The notes under the pieces: generated by a model
Database searches by the model: none
Seen by the model: only the letters and a program-made list of their open reading frames with translations
Told to the model about the DNA's origin: nothing
Assembly: GCA_013407085.1 (NCBI GenBank)
Contig: JACCGJ010008692.1
Location: 1 to 64,000 of the forward strand
Reading direction: 5' to 3'
Source: Atriophallophorus winterbourni
Lineage: Eukaryota > Platyhelminthes > Trematoda > Plagiorchiida > Microphallidae
Length of the DNA: 64,000 nt
Made by a program: the position numbers and the translations under genes
Shown here: in pieces, positions 1 to 10,800 of the stretch
How the letters are laid out: the number at the start of each line of letters is the position of its first letter
Position numbering within the stretch: position 1 is the first letter of the stretch

Positions 1-266
1 GGTTGGCAGAGCAGCTGTCATTTTGTCCCGATTGAACTCTTGTGTTTGGGGTATCCGCAAGCTGACTGAGAAGACGGAGATGATGGTGTACAGGGAGTGC
101 GTACTAAATGCTTTACTGTACGGCAGTGAAACCTGGATCACCCACGCAAGACACGAACTGAAGCTGAATGCTTTCCATCTACGAAGCATCCGTCGTATCC
201 TGAACATAACGTGGATGGGCAGAAAGACTAACGCTGAAGTGCTTTCCAAAGCTGGTCTGCAGAGCA
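1..266 (+). mobile_element. LINE1: 3' RT region of a non-LTR retrotransposon (5' piece, runs off window)
   Basis: The frame is open from the window edge (ATG at 23 is internal) and encodes the region after the RT core of a non-LTR retrotransposon: RAAVILSRLN, then LLYGSETW, then LNAFHLRSIRRIL, then NAEVLSKAGLQSM. This block is typical of RTE-like elements in flatworms. The frame stops at 266 because a BEL/Pao element is inserted there; the same LINE resumes at 2917. Related copies lie at 43540-43870, 44545-45091 and 45092-45612. The body of the element is left of the window. Family name (RTE-like) is inferred from motif style; LINE identity is clear. Confidence 0.85.
262..266. repeat. Target-site duplication GAGCA, left copy
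   Basis: GAGCA precedes the TG of the left LTR and occurs again at 2912-2916 directly after the CA of the right LTR. A 5-base duplication fits BEL/Pao integration. Confidence 0.85.
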
Positions 267-658
267 TGTAAGATGAACATTGAATGTATGTTATTGGTAG
301 ATAATTATTTAAATGAGCTGGTATTTTTGTATATTTTAACCAATTTTGTTTTACCGAACTACTTGAATTTATTCGTTCTTGAACTTATTTTTGTGTATCT
401 TTATTCGGCCGTTTGCGCGCTATTTGAAGTTGAGATCACTCGTGGTCATTGTTGCTGTTGAATATCCTTGTTTTTGGATTCAGTACGAAGCGAAATAATT
501 GAGGTTCGCTATTTTTATTGTATAATCATTTTGCTTCAGTAGTACCGTGCTCATCTCACATATTGTCTTGTCAATATATTGGTGGGTTTGGACGCTTTAC
601 TCAACTGTTCGATAGACAAATTGAACTCGATTTTCCCCGGACCGTTTCGGCGGTTACA
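267..658 (+). repeat. BEL/Pao left (5') LTR
   Basis: About 392 bases, TG...CA, aligned over its length with 2487-2911. It lacks a block of about 30 bases near 621 that is present in the right LTR at about 2848-2876. No convincing tRNA primer-binding site follows at 659. Confidence 0.85.
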
Positions 659-2486
659 GTACTCAATTAACTTAGTTTCAAACATTGGGACAGTACTGAA
701 TTGGCTTCGTTTCGAACATTGGGAAAAGATTCAGAACAAATGGTCAAAGATCCATCCAAAAAACAATGAAAAGAACCTGTTTGACGAGCAAATCGGTGTT
801 TCTTCATTGGTTGATAACATATCATGCTCTGGTTCGGTAGTTAGTTCTAACTCTGATAATCTTAGGGCGCAGTTTCTGTTAGCACAATTAGCGGAAGAAC
901 AGAGGCGTCAAGTGCTTGAGTTAGAACTGTTGAAAGCTGCGAATGCTCTTCGATTTGCACGAGTAAGATTTGAACTGTCTAAGATGGATGAGTCTATGCA
1001 ACTTCCTGAAATGTTTGAGCATTTGAGGAAAAAAGACTTCCTCACTTCACCTAATCTTTTGAAGGATCTTGTTTCAAATGATAGTCTTGATACGGCATTT
1101 GGCCTGCTTATTGGAGCAGACGTGTTACAAGCGTATCGTGAGACTAAACAGAAAGATGGCCATTTTAAATTGTGTTTACCTTGGAAAAGAGATTTCCATA
1201 GAATCTGCCGCAACCCTAAACAAGCAAAGTCGCGTTTACAGAGTCTGCGTTCTAGGTTTCTGCGAAACCCTGAGTTATTTCAAAGGTATGCAAGCGTGAT
1301 GGAACACAATTTTATCTGCGGATATGCAACTCCTGTTCCGGATCATCAATTGTCGATAAACGGTCGACCTCGATGTTATCTTCCTTATCACACAGTTATT
1401 AATCCTAAGAAACCTGGTAAGTTAAGGGTTGTACACTATAGTACCCAATGTGATTAACAGCTAACGAGGGAAGAAATAAAGACCGTTCAACTCGTTGTAT
1501 GGTCTTGTCGTTTAAACAATGTTCCAGATAAAGAATTAGCTCATCCGGATGGTAAATTTAATCAGAACCATGTCCCTCCTGATAGAACATTGGGTCTTGA
1601 ATGGGATTCGGTTGCTGATGAGTTTCGATTTTGTTTTGGCCGAAAGATGTTCCCTCTACAAGACGCTTACTGCTGTCAGCGGTTTCTCGCTTCTTTGATC
1701 CTTTGGGGTTGGTCGCTCCAATTATGTTGCCTGCCAAGTTGCTATTACAAACACTTTGTCTCAAAAACTTTTATTGGAATGCTGCACTATGTTCGACAGA
1801 CGTGCGAGTTTGGAAGATCTGATTGTCCAATGTTTGGGAACTGCAATCGCTAAGAATTCCTCGATGTAAGAAGCGCGAAGGTGTTCACGTAGTTCTGTCT
1901 TACTTACATGCATTCTGTGGTGCGTTGGAAGTTATGTATGAATCCGCGATTAACATTCGATTTAGTCATAAGTCGAATCGCTCATATTGTTGCCTAGTCT
2001 ACTCGAAGTCGCACATTGCTCTAGTCAAGCCTGCTACTACTTCGTGTCTGGAATTAGTAGCCTCTAAGCTGGTAGTATCACTTACTACCGTACTGAAGGA
2101 AAAAATTCATTTGGAATTAGATACAACATAATTCTGGACTGATTTGACTGTACTGGAAAAAAATACAATGATATAATCGAACGTGGATGCTGTTATCGGA
2201 ACTGGTTTTGTCACGCAAAGGGATCAGGCCAGCTAGATTGGTTGTGGTAAGGCATGGAAAACGTCTAGATTCTAACAAATCTGGCTAAAAAGGCCGGTGA
2301 ATTTTGTCACATGTGTGAGGCATGGAGAACGTCTTTTGCATTGAGACATTATCTCACTTTGTTCCTAGATAATAACGTCTGATTGACGTTATGATATAAT
2401 CAGCGATGGGTTAAGATATAGGGTAGAATACCAGAGCATGTTCGTTGTCAGCCTTTGGGAAAACCGGCGTGGATTTCGGAGGGCGG
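659..2486 (+). pseudogene. BEL/Pao pol remnant (protease/RT/RNase H pieces, frameshifted)
   Basis: An open frame runs to a stop at 1455-1457 and contains DTAFGLLIGADVLQAYR (end of the BEL-type aspartic protease region) and LRSRFLRNPELFQRYASVM, then GYATPVPDHQL and VINPKKPGKLRVV (start of the BEL/Pao RT). After the stop, further Pol pieces appear in shifting frames: DRTLGLEWD near 1585, RRLLLSAVSRFFDPLGLVAP near 1650-1710 and RNase H-like sequence from about 1980 to 2150 (YSKSHIALVKP, LELVASKLVVSL). The RT catalytic core between 1457 and 1540 is deleted and no integrase is recognisable. It is a non-functional relic. Confidence 0.85.
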
Positions 2487-2911
2487 TGTAAGATGAACAT
2501 TGAATTTATTTTATTGACAACTAATTGTGTAAATGTTCTGGTATTTTTGTATATTTTAACCAATTTTGTTTTACCGAACTACTTGAATTTATTCGTTCTT
2601 TAGCTTATTTTTGTGTATCTTTATTTGGCCGTTCGCGCGCTATTTGAAGTTGAGATCACTCGTAGTCATTGTTGCTGTTGAATATTCTTGTTTTTGGATT
2701 CAGTACGAAGCGGAATAATTGAGGTTTGCTATTTTTATTGTATAATTATTTTGCTTCAATAGTACCGTACTCATCTCACGTATTGTCTTGTCAATATATT
2801 GGTGGGTTTTGACGCGTAACTCAACCGTTGGATAGACACATTAGTGTTTATAACGTGACTGAAATCTTTGACGTTGAACTCGATTTTCCCCGAACCGTTT
2901 CAGTGGTTACA
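2487..2911 (+). repeat. BEL/Pao right (3') LTR
   Basis: About 425 bases, TG...CA, direct repeat of 267-658, preceded by a purine-rich tract and followed by GAGCA at 2912-2916. Confidence 0.87.
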
Positions 2912-2916
2912 GAGCA
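2912..2916. repeat. Target-site duplication GAGCA, right copy
   Basis: Matches 262-266 exactly; LINE1 coding sequence resumes immediately after. Confidence 0.85.
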
Positions 2917-3400
2917 TGTTTATCCTATTACGTCAGCGCAGCCTGGTCATGTCCACAGAATGGAAAATGGTCGTTTTCCGAAAGATCTACTCTATGGTGA
3001 GTTGCAATTAGGAAGTGGACCATAGGGCAGACCGCAATTGCGGTACAAAGACGTTTGCAAATGAGATATGAAAGCTCTCGGCATTGACGCCGCGAGCTAA
3101 GAAGAACTTGCGCTTGACCGCTCACTTTGTACGCATTGTGTAAAGCGTCGTCTGCAATCTGGGGAGGAGCAGATACAGCTTTTGTCTGCTGAACGCAGTT
3201 CACGCCGACGGCGTGAAACTGATGTAATACAACCGAGATATGACTTTCATTGTCAGCGCTGCGGGAGAGATTGTTCCTCCTGAATCGGACTGCTTAGGCA
3301 TTCAAGAAGCTGTAAAACATGAAAATTCATTCGATTGTGATGTACATCCATGTTTGACATCGACCGAAGGAGGCCAACAACAACGTAGAAGATTCAGTGC
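2917..3400 (+). mobile_element. LINE1: 3' terminal part, continuation of 1-266
   Basis: Resumes the LINE interrupted at 266. Visible motifs across frameshifts: HRMENGRFPKDLLYGEL, then GRPQLRYKDVCK, then MKALGIDAAS, EELALDRS, and a terminal Cys-rich motif HCQRCGRDCSS followed by IGLLRHSRSC, a C2HC-like zinc finger seen at the end of several LINE1 fragments here. Stops near 3027 and 3063 show it is dead. The element fades out near 3400. Confidence 0.8.
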
Positions 3401-4500
3401 GACAGTTCGGTATCATCTATGTGCCAGTTTTATTCTCACGGTAGTATACGAGCTAATCTGGAAGGCAAAAAATAATAGGGCAAATGAATGTTCAATATTA
3501 CATTTGTGAAACTAATTGCACTAAAAGTACCCGGGATATCTCAACTAAATCTGTTCGGCTTTACCTTTCGACTAATCATTGGAGACCTTATCTAACTTTA
3601 CAAAATATTTCATACACCAAACCATCCTTTATATGATTTATTCACGCGAAACGCTGGTGGTATACCATTACCACCTGAACTGTAGAAGGTTTTTTCATTC
3701 TGTCCGTGTCCGTTTTACTGGGAACAGTCTACCTTCTACCGTTGCTCACTTCACTAGCTTGCATGACTATAGAACGAAAATAGACGAATTTTTATAGAAT
3801 TATTCGTTTCCCGAACACATATATACTGCTTAATATATGTCCTTATCTTGTTCATACTCTTACATTTCAATTTTCACCATCTTATAGTTGTTCTTAAGCT
3901 TGCCGCTTTTTAGACCATTAAAAATCTTTAATTACCTCCAATTATATTGCTCTTCTGGCGAATAATCTTGGTTAAAAATTTTCGTTGCTATTCTATATTT
4001 ATGAATGAACTTAGCTTTGTTTTAACATCATGTAAACATGCACAATGTCTTACGTTTTTCGTGAGACGATTCCAGAATTTAGCCTATTTATTCAGCTAGG
4101 AATTTTTCCTTACTATCGTGCGGAATCTTGGCAGTTTCACTATGTTATCTTGATTTCCTGAATTTTAACTACAAACTTGTCGGAAGCGGATATTCAAATT
4201 TATATAAATATTATCAGAATATCTTATTTTGAAAAACAGAATTAAGATGTCTAATTCTATGGAACCATGATGTTTTCATTATGTTCTGCATACATCTTCT
4301 GCTATATGATAATTTCAACCTATTTCCAACGATTAATTCTGTAGTTTTCCAAAATGATGCTATGCTGCTACATATTTATTTATATTATAACAGTAATCAA
4401 GCGGAGGTATAGTGAAATGTATACAAAGTTCTAACTTACAGTCTGTGATAGTAAAGAGATTATACATCACATAAACATAATGCATTAACTTCAATATTAC
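3401..4500. other. AT-rich interval without recognisable gene
   Basis: Only short chance-length frames in AT-rich sequence; no splice-supported coding block, known repeat or structured element recognised. Confidence 0.5.
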
Positions 4501-4504
4501 GTGA

Positions 4505-5090
4505 TTATATGCTAATTGAATGTAAGAAATCACAACATCTGAACCGAAGTTCAGGTTTGCTGTCGATCGTTTGAATGTGCTCAATATTAGAAAAGATAGA
4601 ACTATCGGGTATTATACGTCTTACAAGCATGAATTCAGATATATCGATGGAGAATGGGACACCATTATTTCTACCCCACTCAAATAAAGCAAACAGATCG
4701 TTGTTCAGCCTCGCAATGTAAGTTTGTGCTTTTGACCATGCTGAAGAAATGAGTACTTTCATGTCCTCGGCTAACAAGAATATTCAACAATAAAATATGA
4801 CCATAGGCACGTCGTTTTTAAATAGGAGAAAAAGCAATGGACCTAAAACATTGAATTGTATCACTTGAAATCGGCGCGAATTCTGACCATTGACCCCAAT
4901 ACAGTATGTGTATAGTGAGACATGAGAGAATTTACAAACTATACCCAATGAATACAGCTTCGATAGTAACAGTTTATGTGGTACTGTGTCGGAAGCTTTA
5001 CTTATATCAAGGAACATGACTACGACTGCTGAACCATTTTAAATTGAGCTTCTGATAAGTTCTAACTAGTTTAACTGGCAAGCAATGCAG
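4505..5090 (-). pseudogene. CR1-like non-LTR RT fragment
   Basis: On the minus strand VVMFLDISKASDTVPHKLLL matches the RT motif usually read as LDFSKAFDTVPH. It is followed by YGVNGQ-like and VLGPLLFLLFKNDVP (the G-LGPLLF-INDLP motif), then LLAEDMKVLI in place of the FADD catalytic box and LNNDLFALFEWGRNN. The order is that of a CR1/Jockey-type RT core. There are a stop near 4783 and a replaced catalytic box, so it is inactive. A related relic is at 49530-49712 on the plus strand. Confidence 0.75.
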
Positions 5091-8080
5091 GATATGTTGG
5101 TAAGGATGCCGTGTTATGCCGTAGAAAAGATTCCTGGTGTGAGGTATTCTGGTATAGCTTTCTTTAAGTTTGCTCGAATAATCTTGATAAAAAATCTGTA
5201 AGGTTTATTGGTTGGTAATTTGTGACTAAGTATTTCGAGCACGATCTGTTATGGTAATTTGTATATTGTATATCGGTATAACAATTGTGTGTTTTCAATA
5301 AACTCGAAAGTTACTAGAATCAATAGATGTGTTGAATAAGATAAGCAACAGAAAAATGAATTCATTGCCAAACATTTTGCATTTGGCTGGAGGTATGCCT
5401 GTTATGTCAGGTTTAAGAATATCAGTTGCTTGCTGAAAGAATTAAAATATGTTACTCAAAGTATTCAGTAGACTAGGTAAAGCATGTTGGCTGGTTATAT
5501 GAACGTGTTTGACCTACAAAAGATAGAGTGAAAATATAGATATTGTATAATAATATAATAAAATTTACCTCTCCGTTAGGATCCACCCGGAGCTAATGCT
5601 TTATTCCTCCTTCAATAAATAATAAATTCAGAATGGCTATTGATTCATTACATATCTCAATACATGGTCAACAAATCAATGGTTGTTTTAGAGTTAATAT
5701 TGCGTCTGACAATTTGATAACTGTTGTTGGAATCCCCACGACAATTTTCTAATTCCATTTTTTAATTGTACGTTAACGTCTGTTCAGCTTTCGGAAACCT
5801 GGCATTACCAAAACTCGTCTACAGCATTTATTAGCCGGCACTTCAAATGGATCAGGCTTGCGTGATTTCGTATTCATTTCATTTTATTTATATGGAGAAA
5901 TTGATATAATTGCTGAAAATTCGTGTACATAATTGAAACCATTTTATTCTTCTTATTCTTCTAACTGAACATTTTTTGCACTCCCTCTCCTAGTAAAGAT
6001 GTAAATTAAATTATAAATGGACACGAACATCATTTGTGATCCATTTTTTACTATACTCGTTATATATCAATTTTTTAACATTCTTATTCATACCTTGATT
6101 GTATGACGTTTATATAACTGAAACCTCAAATCCCTGGAGGCTTGAACCAGTTCACAAAATATAAACGACATTGAGCTTTCTGTGGGTAATCGCAACACGT
6201 AATCCTCTAACTTGTTTTTTAAGCACCAGACTTGATATTTAGTAAATATGAATTCAATCGAAAGCCGTGGTAGTATGCCAGAGGTTTCCACCGATATTTC
6301 GATATCCTTTGATAATGTAAAATTTCACTACAAATTGATTCGTCTTATAAGATTGTTTTCAATACGACAACTGTTGCATTTACTTTTTGTGGATCATTGG
6401 GATGGAGATATTGAAATATTGTATGGGTCTACCTTTAAATCAATACTTAAAGTCTGGCGATGATTGGTCTGTTCAACAAACAACAGCTAACAAGGACTTC
6501 AGCATTATCAATGGACGACAGGCCCCGTTCAAGTTGTATCATTGAAACGAAAGTGCTTCCAACCACCGCTTGCTCACATGCTAATGTGAAGGTAAAACAC
6601 AGAAAATGACGACATCTCCACATGCACTTCGCTGGACACTTGCTAATAATTACTCGTAGGCTACTAATGAACATTATTAATATTTGTTCATTGTAAGCTA
6701 ATCCGGAGCTCTTATATATTAATACCAAAATCAACTATTCGAATTTTGCATTAGAATCCAAAACCGCAGCTTTTATTTACGTCATAATTAAAATTACGAA
6801 TTTTAGCGACATTCGATTTATAATGCCGCCAAAATCCCTTAGAGTTAAGTTTGCATAAGACACATTTCCTTGAAAAAGGACTGTTTCAAATTCGGGTATA
6901 GAGCGAACAGCCATATGAATTTCCGAAACTCTGAAACTCAGTATTCTAGTAACCTGCTGTTGATTGCTGAAAGATTTCATTATTATTTATTATGGACTAC
7001 CAAGTGAACTTACAATCAAGCTATTATTCCTTGTATTGACCATTCCAATACGAGTATAGTAATCGTAATCTACAGCAAAGTTTAAGCATTTAAATCTTAA
7101 ATAAATTTTGGGAAATAGCTAATCCGCCGATTATCAGCAGCGCAATTTTGATTGCTTAACAGGCGAAAATACATTTCGTGTAATACGTCAAAATTGATTC
7201 CAAATTGAGTTCAAAACTTCGTGAATAATTCAAAGAACAATTGTTGAAGTTCTGTTTCGCTATTTGGGAATTTCGCTGGTTCGTCGTGATTGTTAATCCT
7301 AACAAATGTCGCAGTATGATGTGTGTCCATAAAACTGTATGTAATCATCAGTAAACAGTTGTATCACAAATTGGATATCCTCGTGTTTTTCGGAATAACT
7401 TGGTTTTACGTTGACCTTGGCGCTGAGGTCGTGAATTAAAAAAACGGTCGCCTCATTCGTGTATTGTTGTTGTTGCACGATGGCAGCGTATTCCCGCAAC
7501 ATTAATTTCTCTGTGTAATAATATGTTTCATTTATCGTAACATCCTACGTACTCACATGTTTTTTTAACAAAGGAGGTTTGAATTTTTCTGTAGATGCAA
7601 TGGAATACAATCCATATTATTCAAGAAAATTCGTTAGCGACTTTGATGTATTCAGTGAAAATAGCATTTATTTTACATTATTACAGTTCTTCATCTGAAA
7701 GATGCTAATCATCTATGGATTGTTCAACCGAAATAAATAATGATTACTGTATAATGTACGATTTTGTTACTATCCAAAGGAGGTGCTGAACATCGTGATA
7801 TTTAAATGTATGGACGAGGTGTTTTCCCTCATCTGTATAGACGCTAGAAAGTTTATTCACTTGTCTTCTGTCACGCAGTAATAATGAATCTACGGGTGAT
7901 TTTAGTATGCTCATTGTTTCGCTTCGCAACATTGCTGACACACCTTTGCTGCCGTTCTGCTTGGCAGCAATTACGTGAATTTCAAGTATCATCATTTTTA
8001 ACTTTGCTAATGGTTAACCTTTTCGTGAATTCTCATCGATGCTGGGCTGCATGCTTGACTTCCACGGCAACTTTTCTGTT
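5091..8080. other. Interval without recognised gene; unassigned minus-strand ORF fragments
   Basis: AT-rich. Several minus-strand frames of 65-95 codons (6088-6291, 6447-6734, 6777-6980, 7299-7502, 7744-7995) have ordinary protein-like composition, for example AAIVQQQQYTNEATVFLIHD in 7299-7502, but match no family I recognise and do not join by clear splice sites. They may be chance frames, exons of an unrecognised gene or relics. Confidence 0.35.
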
Positions 8081-8089
8081 CGTTTTATC

Positions 8090-8251
8090 TTCTCAAGCCT
8101 GGGCAACCTTCGATGATCGTCTTCAATATACGGTCGTAAATGGTAAAGCCTCCCGCGCGATATCAATTCCGCGTGGTGTTCTGCAGGGCGCAATACTGTC
8201 CCCATATTTATTTTCTATTTAAATTTCTGATCTTCCTTGTAACAATTCTGT
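8090..8251 (+). mobile_element. LINE2: RT core fragment (5' piece)
   Basis: DDRLQYTVVNGKASRAISIP then RGVLQGAILSPYLFSI, one stop, then ISDLPCNNSV. This is the RT motif G-x-LQG-x-LSPxLF-IxDLP of non-LTR retrotransposons. The fragment is cut at 8251 by a SINE and RT-like coding resumes after 8476. The upstream boundary is unclear. Confidence 0.75.
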
Positions 8252-8475
8252 GCAATCGTGCAGCATTTGTGTTGTGCGGCTAACATGGTGCTATATTGAT
8301 TGGCCAACGGTAGTGAGCTGCATGCTGAAATACGCTGGAGTCTCCATGACATTTCTATTTCCATTTCTATACTCCTCCTTCATATCTGTTCAAGCCTGGG
8401 CAACCTGATAGTATTTTAGCCCACCGTGCGGCACTTTGCCTGGATCAGGCTTGTGCTTTCATGCCACACCACACT
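8252..8475 (+). mobile_element. SINE family A copy, inserted in LINE2
   Basis: This 224-base copy is flanked by ATTCTGT at 8245-8251 and 8476-8482. It contains the family landmarks: GCGGCTAACATGGTGCTA, GATTGGCCAACGGTAGTGAG, CTGGGCAACCTGATAGTA, TTAGCCCA and the 3' block GCACTTTGCCTGGATCAGGC then TTGTGCTTTCAT. It is shorter at its 5' end than the copy at 45917. GATTGGCCAACGG could be a degenerate pol III box A; no convincing box B follows. Confidence 0.8.
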
Positions 8476-9380
8476 ATTCTGTTATATTATACTACTACAA
8501 TTTTGAATACGCCGACGTCGTTTCCGTTGCATTGAACCACAATAGTCGTGTCGACGAACAAGCTTTCGAATCAATTATTACAAGCATTGGTAAATGGTGC
8601 TTCTTACTTGGATTATCTTTGAATCCCCAAAAATGCAACGAAATAGTATTTTCCAACATGAATGGACGGCGATGTTTAGCTAAGCATCAAAACATTCCTC
8701 GTGTTTCGTTTAATGGTTTGCTGTTAGAAAAATGTGGCAGTGGTGCGTGCTACACTACTTTATGGCAGCGAAACCTGGTCTATCCGAGCGGAAGATGTCC
8801 GTCGGCTTTTTGATTTGATACCCGTTGCCTGTGTAGGATTGCTCGCATTCGGTGTCAACATCGTGTTACAGATATAGATGTCTGCAAACGGGTTTTAGGA
8901 CCAGGTGGCCACGGACTGAGAGAAATGCTGATGCTTGCTCGCTTGCGATGGTTCGGACATGTTTTAAGAATGCCTACTCACCGTTTACCGTACCATGCGT
9001 TATTCACAGAGCCTGGCAGAAGCTGGGAGAAATAATCAGTGGCCAGTCCATGACGGGGCGCGTTAGGATGAAGAAACTCACCGTAGCGCTAGGCTCAGTT
9101 GGGCGTATTCGTCTGCCCGAGTGGGTCCAAAAGCTCCACCTAATAGTTGGCTGGAAACCTAACGCTTTATGGCTGAAAACCGAAGTCAGTGGCGCCAGTG
9201 TATTTTATTATGTGTGTCATAATTTTTTTATTCGGTATTATTTCATATGAAAAAACAAAAACAAAAAACCGCATTTGCTTGTGCATATTCCGCTTGCCTT
9301 TTCCCTGCTTCATATCGCTTGGCACTTTGTCTGGCTCCAGACTTGTGCTTCATGATGACGATGATGACATTATCCGACAG
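8476..9380 (+). mobile_element. LINE2: RT and 3' terminal part
   Basis: After the SINE the frame gives ADVVSVALNHN (one Asp of the catalytic pair is lost), LGLSLNPQKCNEIVFS, then LLYGSETWSIRAEDVRRL in another frame, IARIRCQHRVTDIDV, MLARLRWFGHVLRMP, HRLPYHALF and GRSWEK. The 3' untranslated part follows, ending CACTTTGTCTGGCTCCAGAC then TTGTGCTTCATGATGACGATG. The GATGATGAC-type simple tail marks the 3' end. The same 3' end occurs on the minus strand at 38965-39405. Frameshifts and stops make it inactive. Confidence 0.8.
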
Positions 9381-10792
9381 TCTTAGCTGGACCAATCACA
9401 TGACCACACAATTCCTGCATGTTCCCCGGTTGTCATTCTATGTTCCGCCTCCGTTCTCTCTCCATCCCACCCAATGTAATTCAAATCTTTGTTTTTTCGT
9501 GCATTCTTCACCTCTACGCATCCCCTGTAATTTTTCCCGGCCTCCCGGAAAAGGATTTTCTGCTGATCAGAAGAGGTAATATGGTTTTCTCAAGATTAAG
9601 CTGTTTCCGCAGATTTTATTCGAGACACTATTGTCGATCGTCACTTCCGTGGGTGCGACAGATTGATCATAAACATTTCTTATAGTTCACATCCATTGAA
9701 CAAGATCATTGTTGCCGTGTACTATGTTTGTTTTCGTTTGTAACTATTATATGTATAGCGTTTTTAAATTTTAATCCGGAGATAAAATATTATCTTTTTG
9801 TTTTTTCTTCTGCATTTAAAAATTGTTTGGTTTAGGAAATCTACCATTTCTCTCGGCTGTGGGAAACCCTTGTGCTTTTCAAGCGAAATCTTAAGCTTTT
9901 AAAAATGTGGTTTACACTAATTTTCTGCCACGCCCAGCTGTGAAATTGACGTCGATAGTAATCTGAAAATTAACTGCGGCAGTCAGCGAATAAAACGATA
10001 CAGTTTTCGTGAATGTACACTTTACTTGTGGACAATATTGATGATATTTTGCTTATCTTCTTTTTATACCCAAGCCTCATAACTAGTAAAGCGCAGTATC
10101 TCACAATCGCTTCGCTCGACCTGTGTTTCATAATTATCTATAGTCGTTAAAACCGCCTCTACCGTTTCGCTCAAAGAAACCCATGCTATAAGCATTGACA
10201 TTATGGGTCCTAGAGGTCTTGCAATCAAGTAAACATTCATCTACTGGTGTATCTGTGAACTATTAGGAAAGCCATCAGAAAATGCCAACAGTAATCGAAA
10301 TGATTATTATGAATTTGTGCTTGCGAAGCGATGTGTAACTATGCATCTGTTCTAATGTTATTCTGTAGCCATCCCACTTTGACACGCTTTCTGCTTTCTC
10401 TGAAAACATCGATAAAAAGAAATCAACTCACTTCTACAATTAAAATCCCGAAGCTTTTCTCGTTACCAAATGTTCTGTAGAACAAAGAGTGATGGCTATC
10501 ATGTCTTTCCCTTCTTTGTAATATATCACTTGTTTAGTTCAGTTACAGCGCACTGATAAAATTCAGGTTACAATTTAGTATAACTATTTTTGATGACGAA
10601 TTATGATTATATTTGGCATGCCATTTCAATTTTATTCATTTTTCAGAATATATTATTATCGTTACGCCCCTCAAAACAACTTCAGCACCACCTCCATCAC
10701 TACAACCCTGTCGAAAAATTCAATAGTTCTTCCTTGTTGCTTTCGTTTTCGGTTTGCTCTCGGTCAAAATTAATTCAAATTTTCTGTGCACT
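9381..10792. other. Upstream flank of the ANKRD13 gene
   Basis: AT-rich, no coding block recognised. Any promoter or 5' untranslated exon of ANKRD13 would lie here, but none can be defined by eye. Acceptor-like TTTTTCAG occurs at about 10638-10645. Confidence 0.4.
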
Positions 10793-10800
10793 TTTCAGAT
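10793..10800 (+). promoter_or_regulatory. Splice acceptor two bases before the ANKRD13 start codon
   Basis: The sequence TTTTCAG then AT leads straight into ATG at 10801. Homology says the protein starts here, so this acceptor must join either a non-coding 5' exon or a trans-spliced leader. Flatworms are known to use spliced-leader trans-splicing; which applies here is inference. Confidence 0.55.

Larger units (their letters stand above)
267..2911 (+). mobile_element. Decayed BEL/Pao LTR retrotransposon inserted in LINE1
   Basis: Two direct LTRs (267-658 and 2487-2911), each starting TGTAAGATGAAC and ending GGTTACA, flank an internal region of about 1.8 kb and are bordered by GAGCA. A purine-rich stretch GGAGGGCGG directly precedes the right LTR and can serve as polypurine tract. 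The internal region holds degraded BEL/Pao Pol. Full elements of this superfamily are several kb, so most of gag, protease and integrase is missing. The element splits a LINE open frame whose two halves meet again once the insertion and one GAGCA are removed. The LTRs differ by one block of about 30 bases plus scattered substitutions, so the insertion is not recent. Confidence 0.9.

Noticed and set aside
579..660. ATG at 579 as the true start of a BEL/Pao protein
   Set aside because: This ATG lies inside the left LTR, which ends at 658; the open frame there is coincidental.
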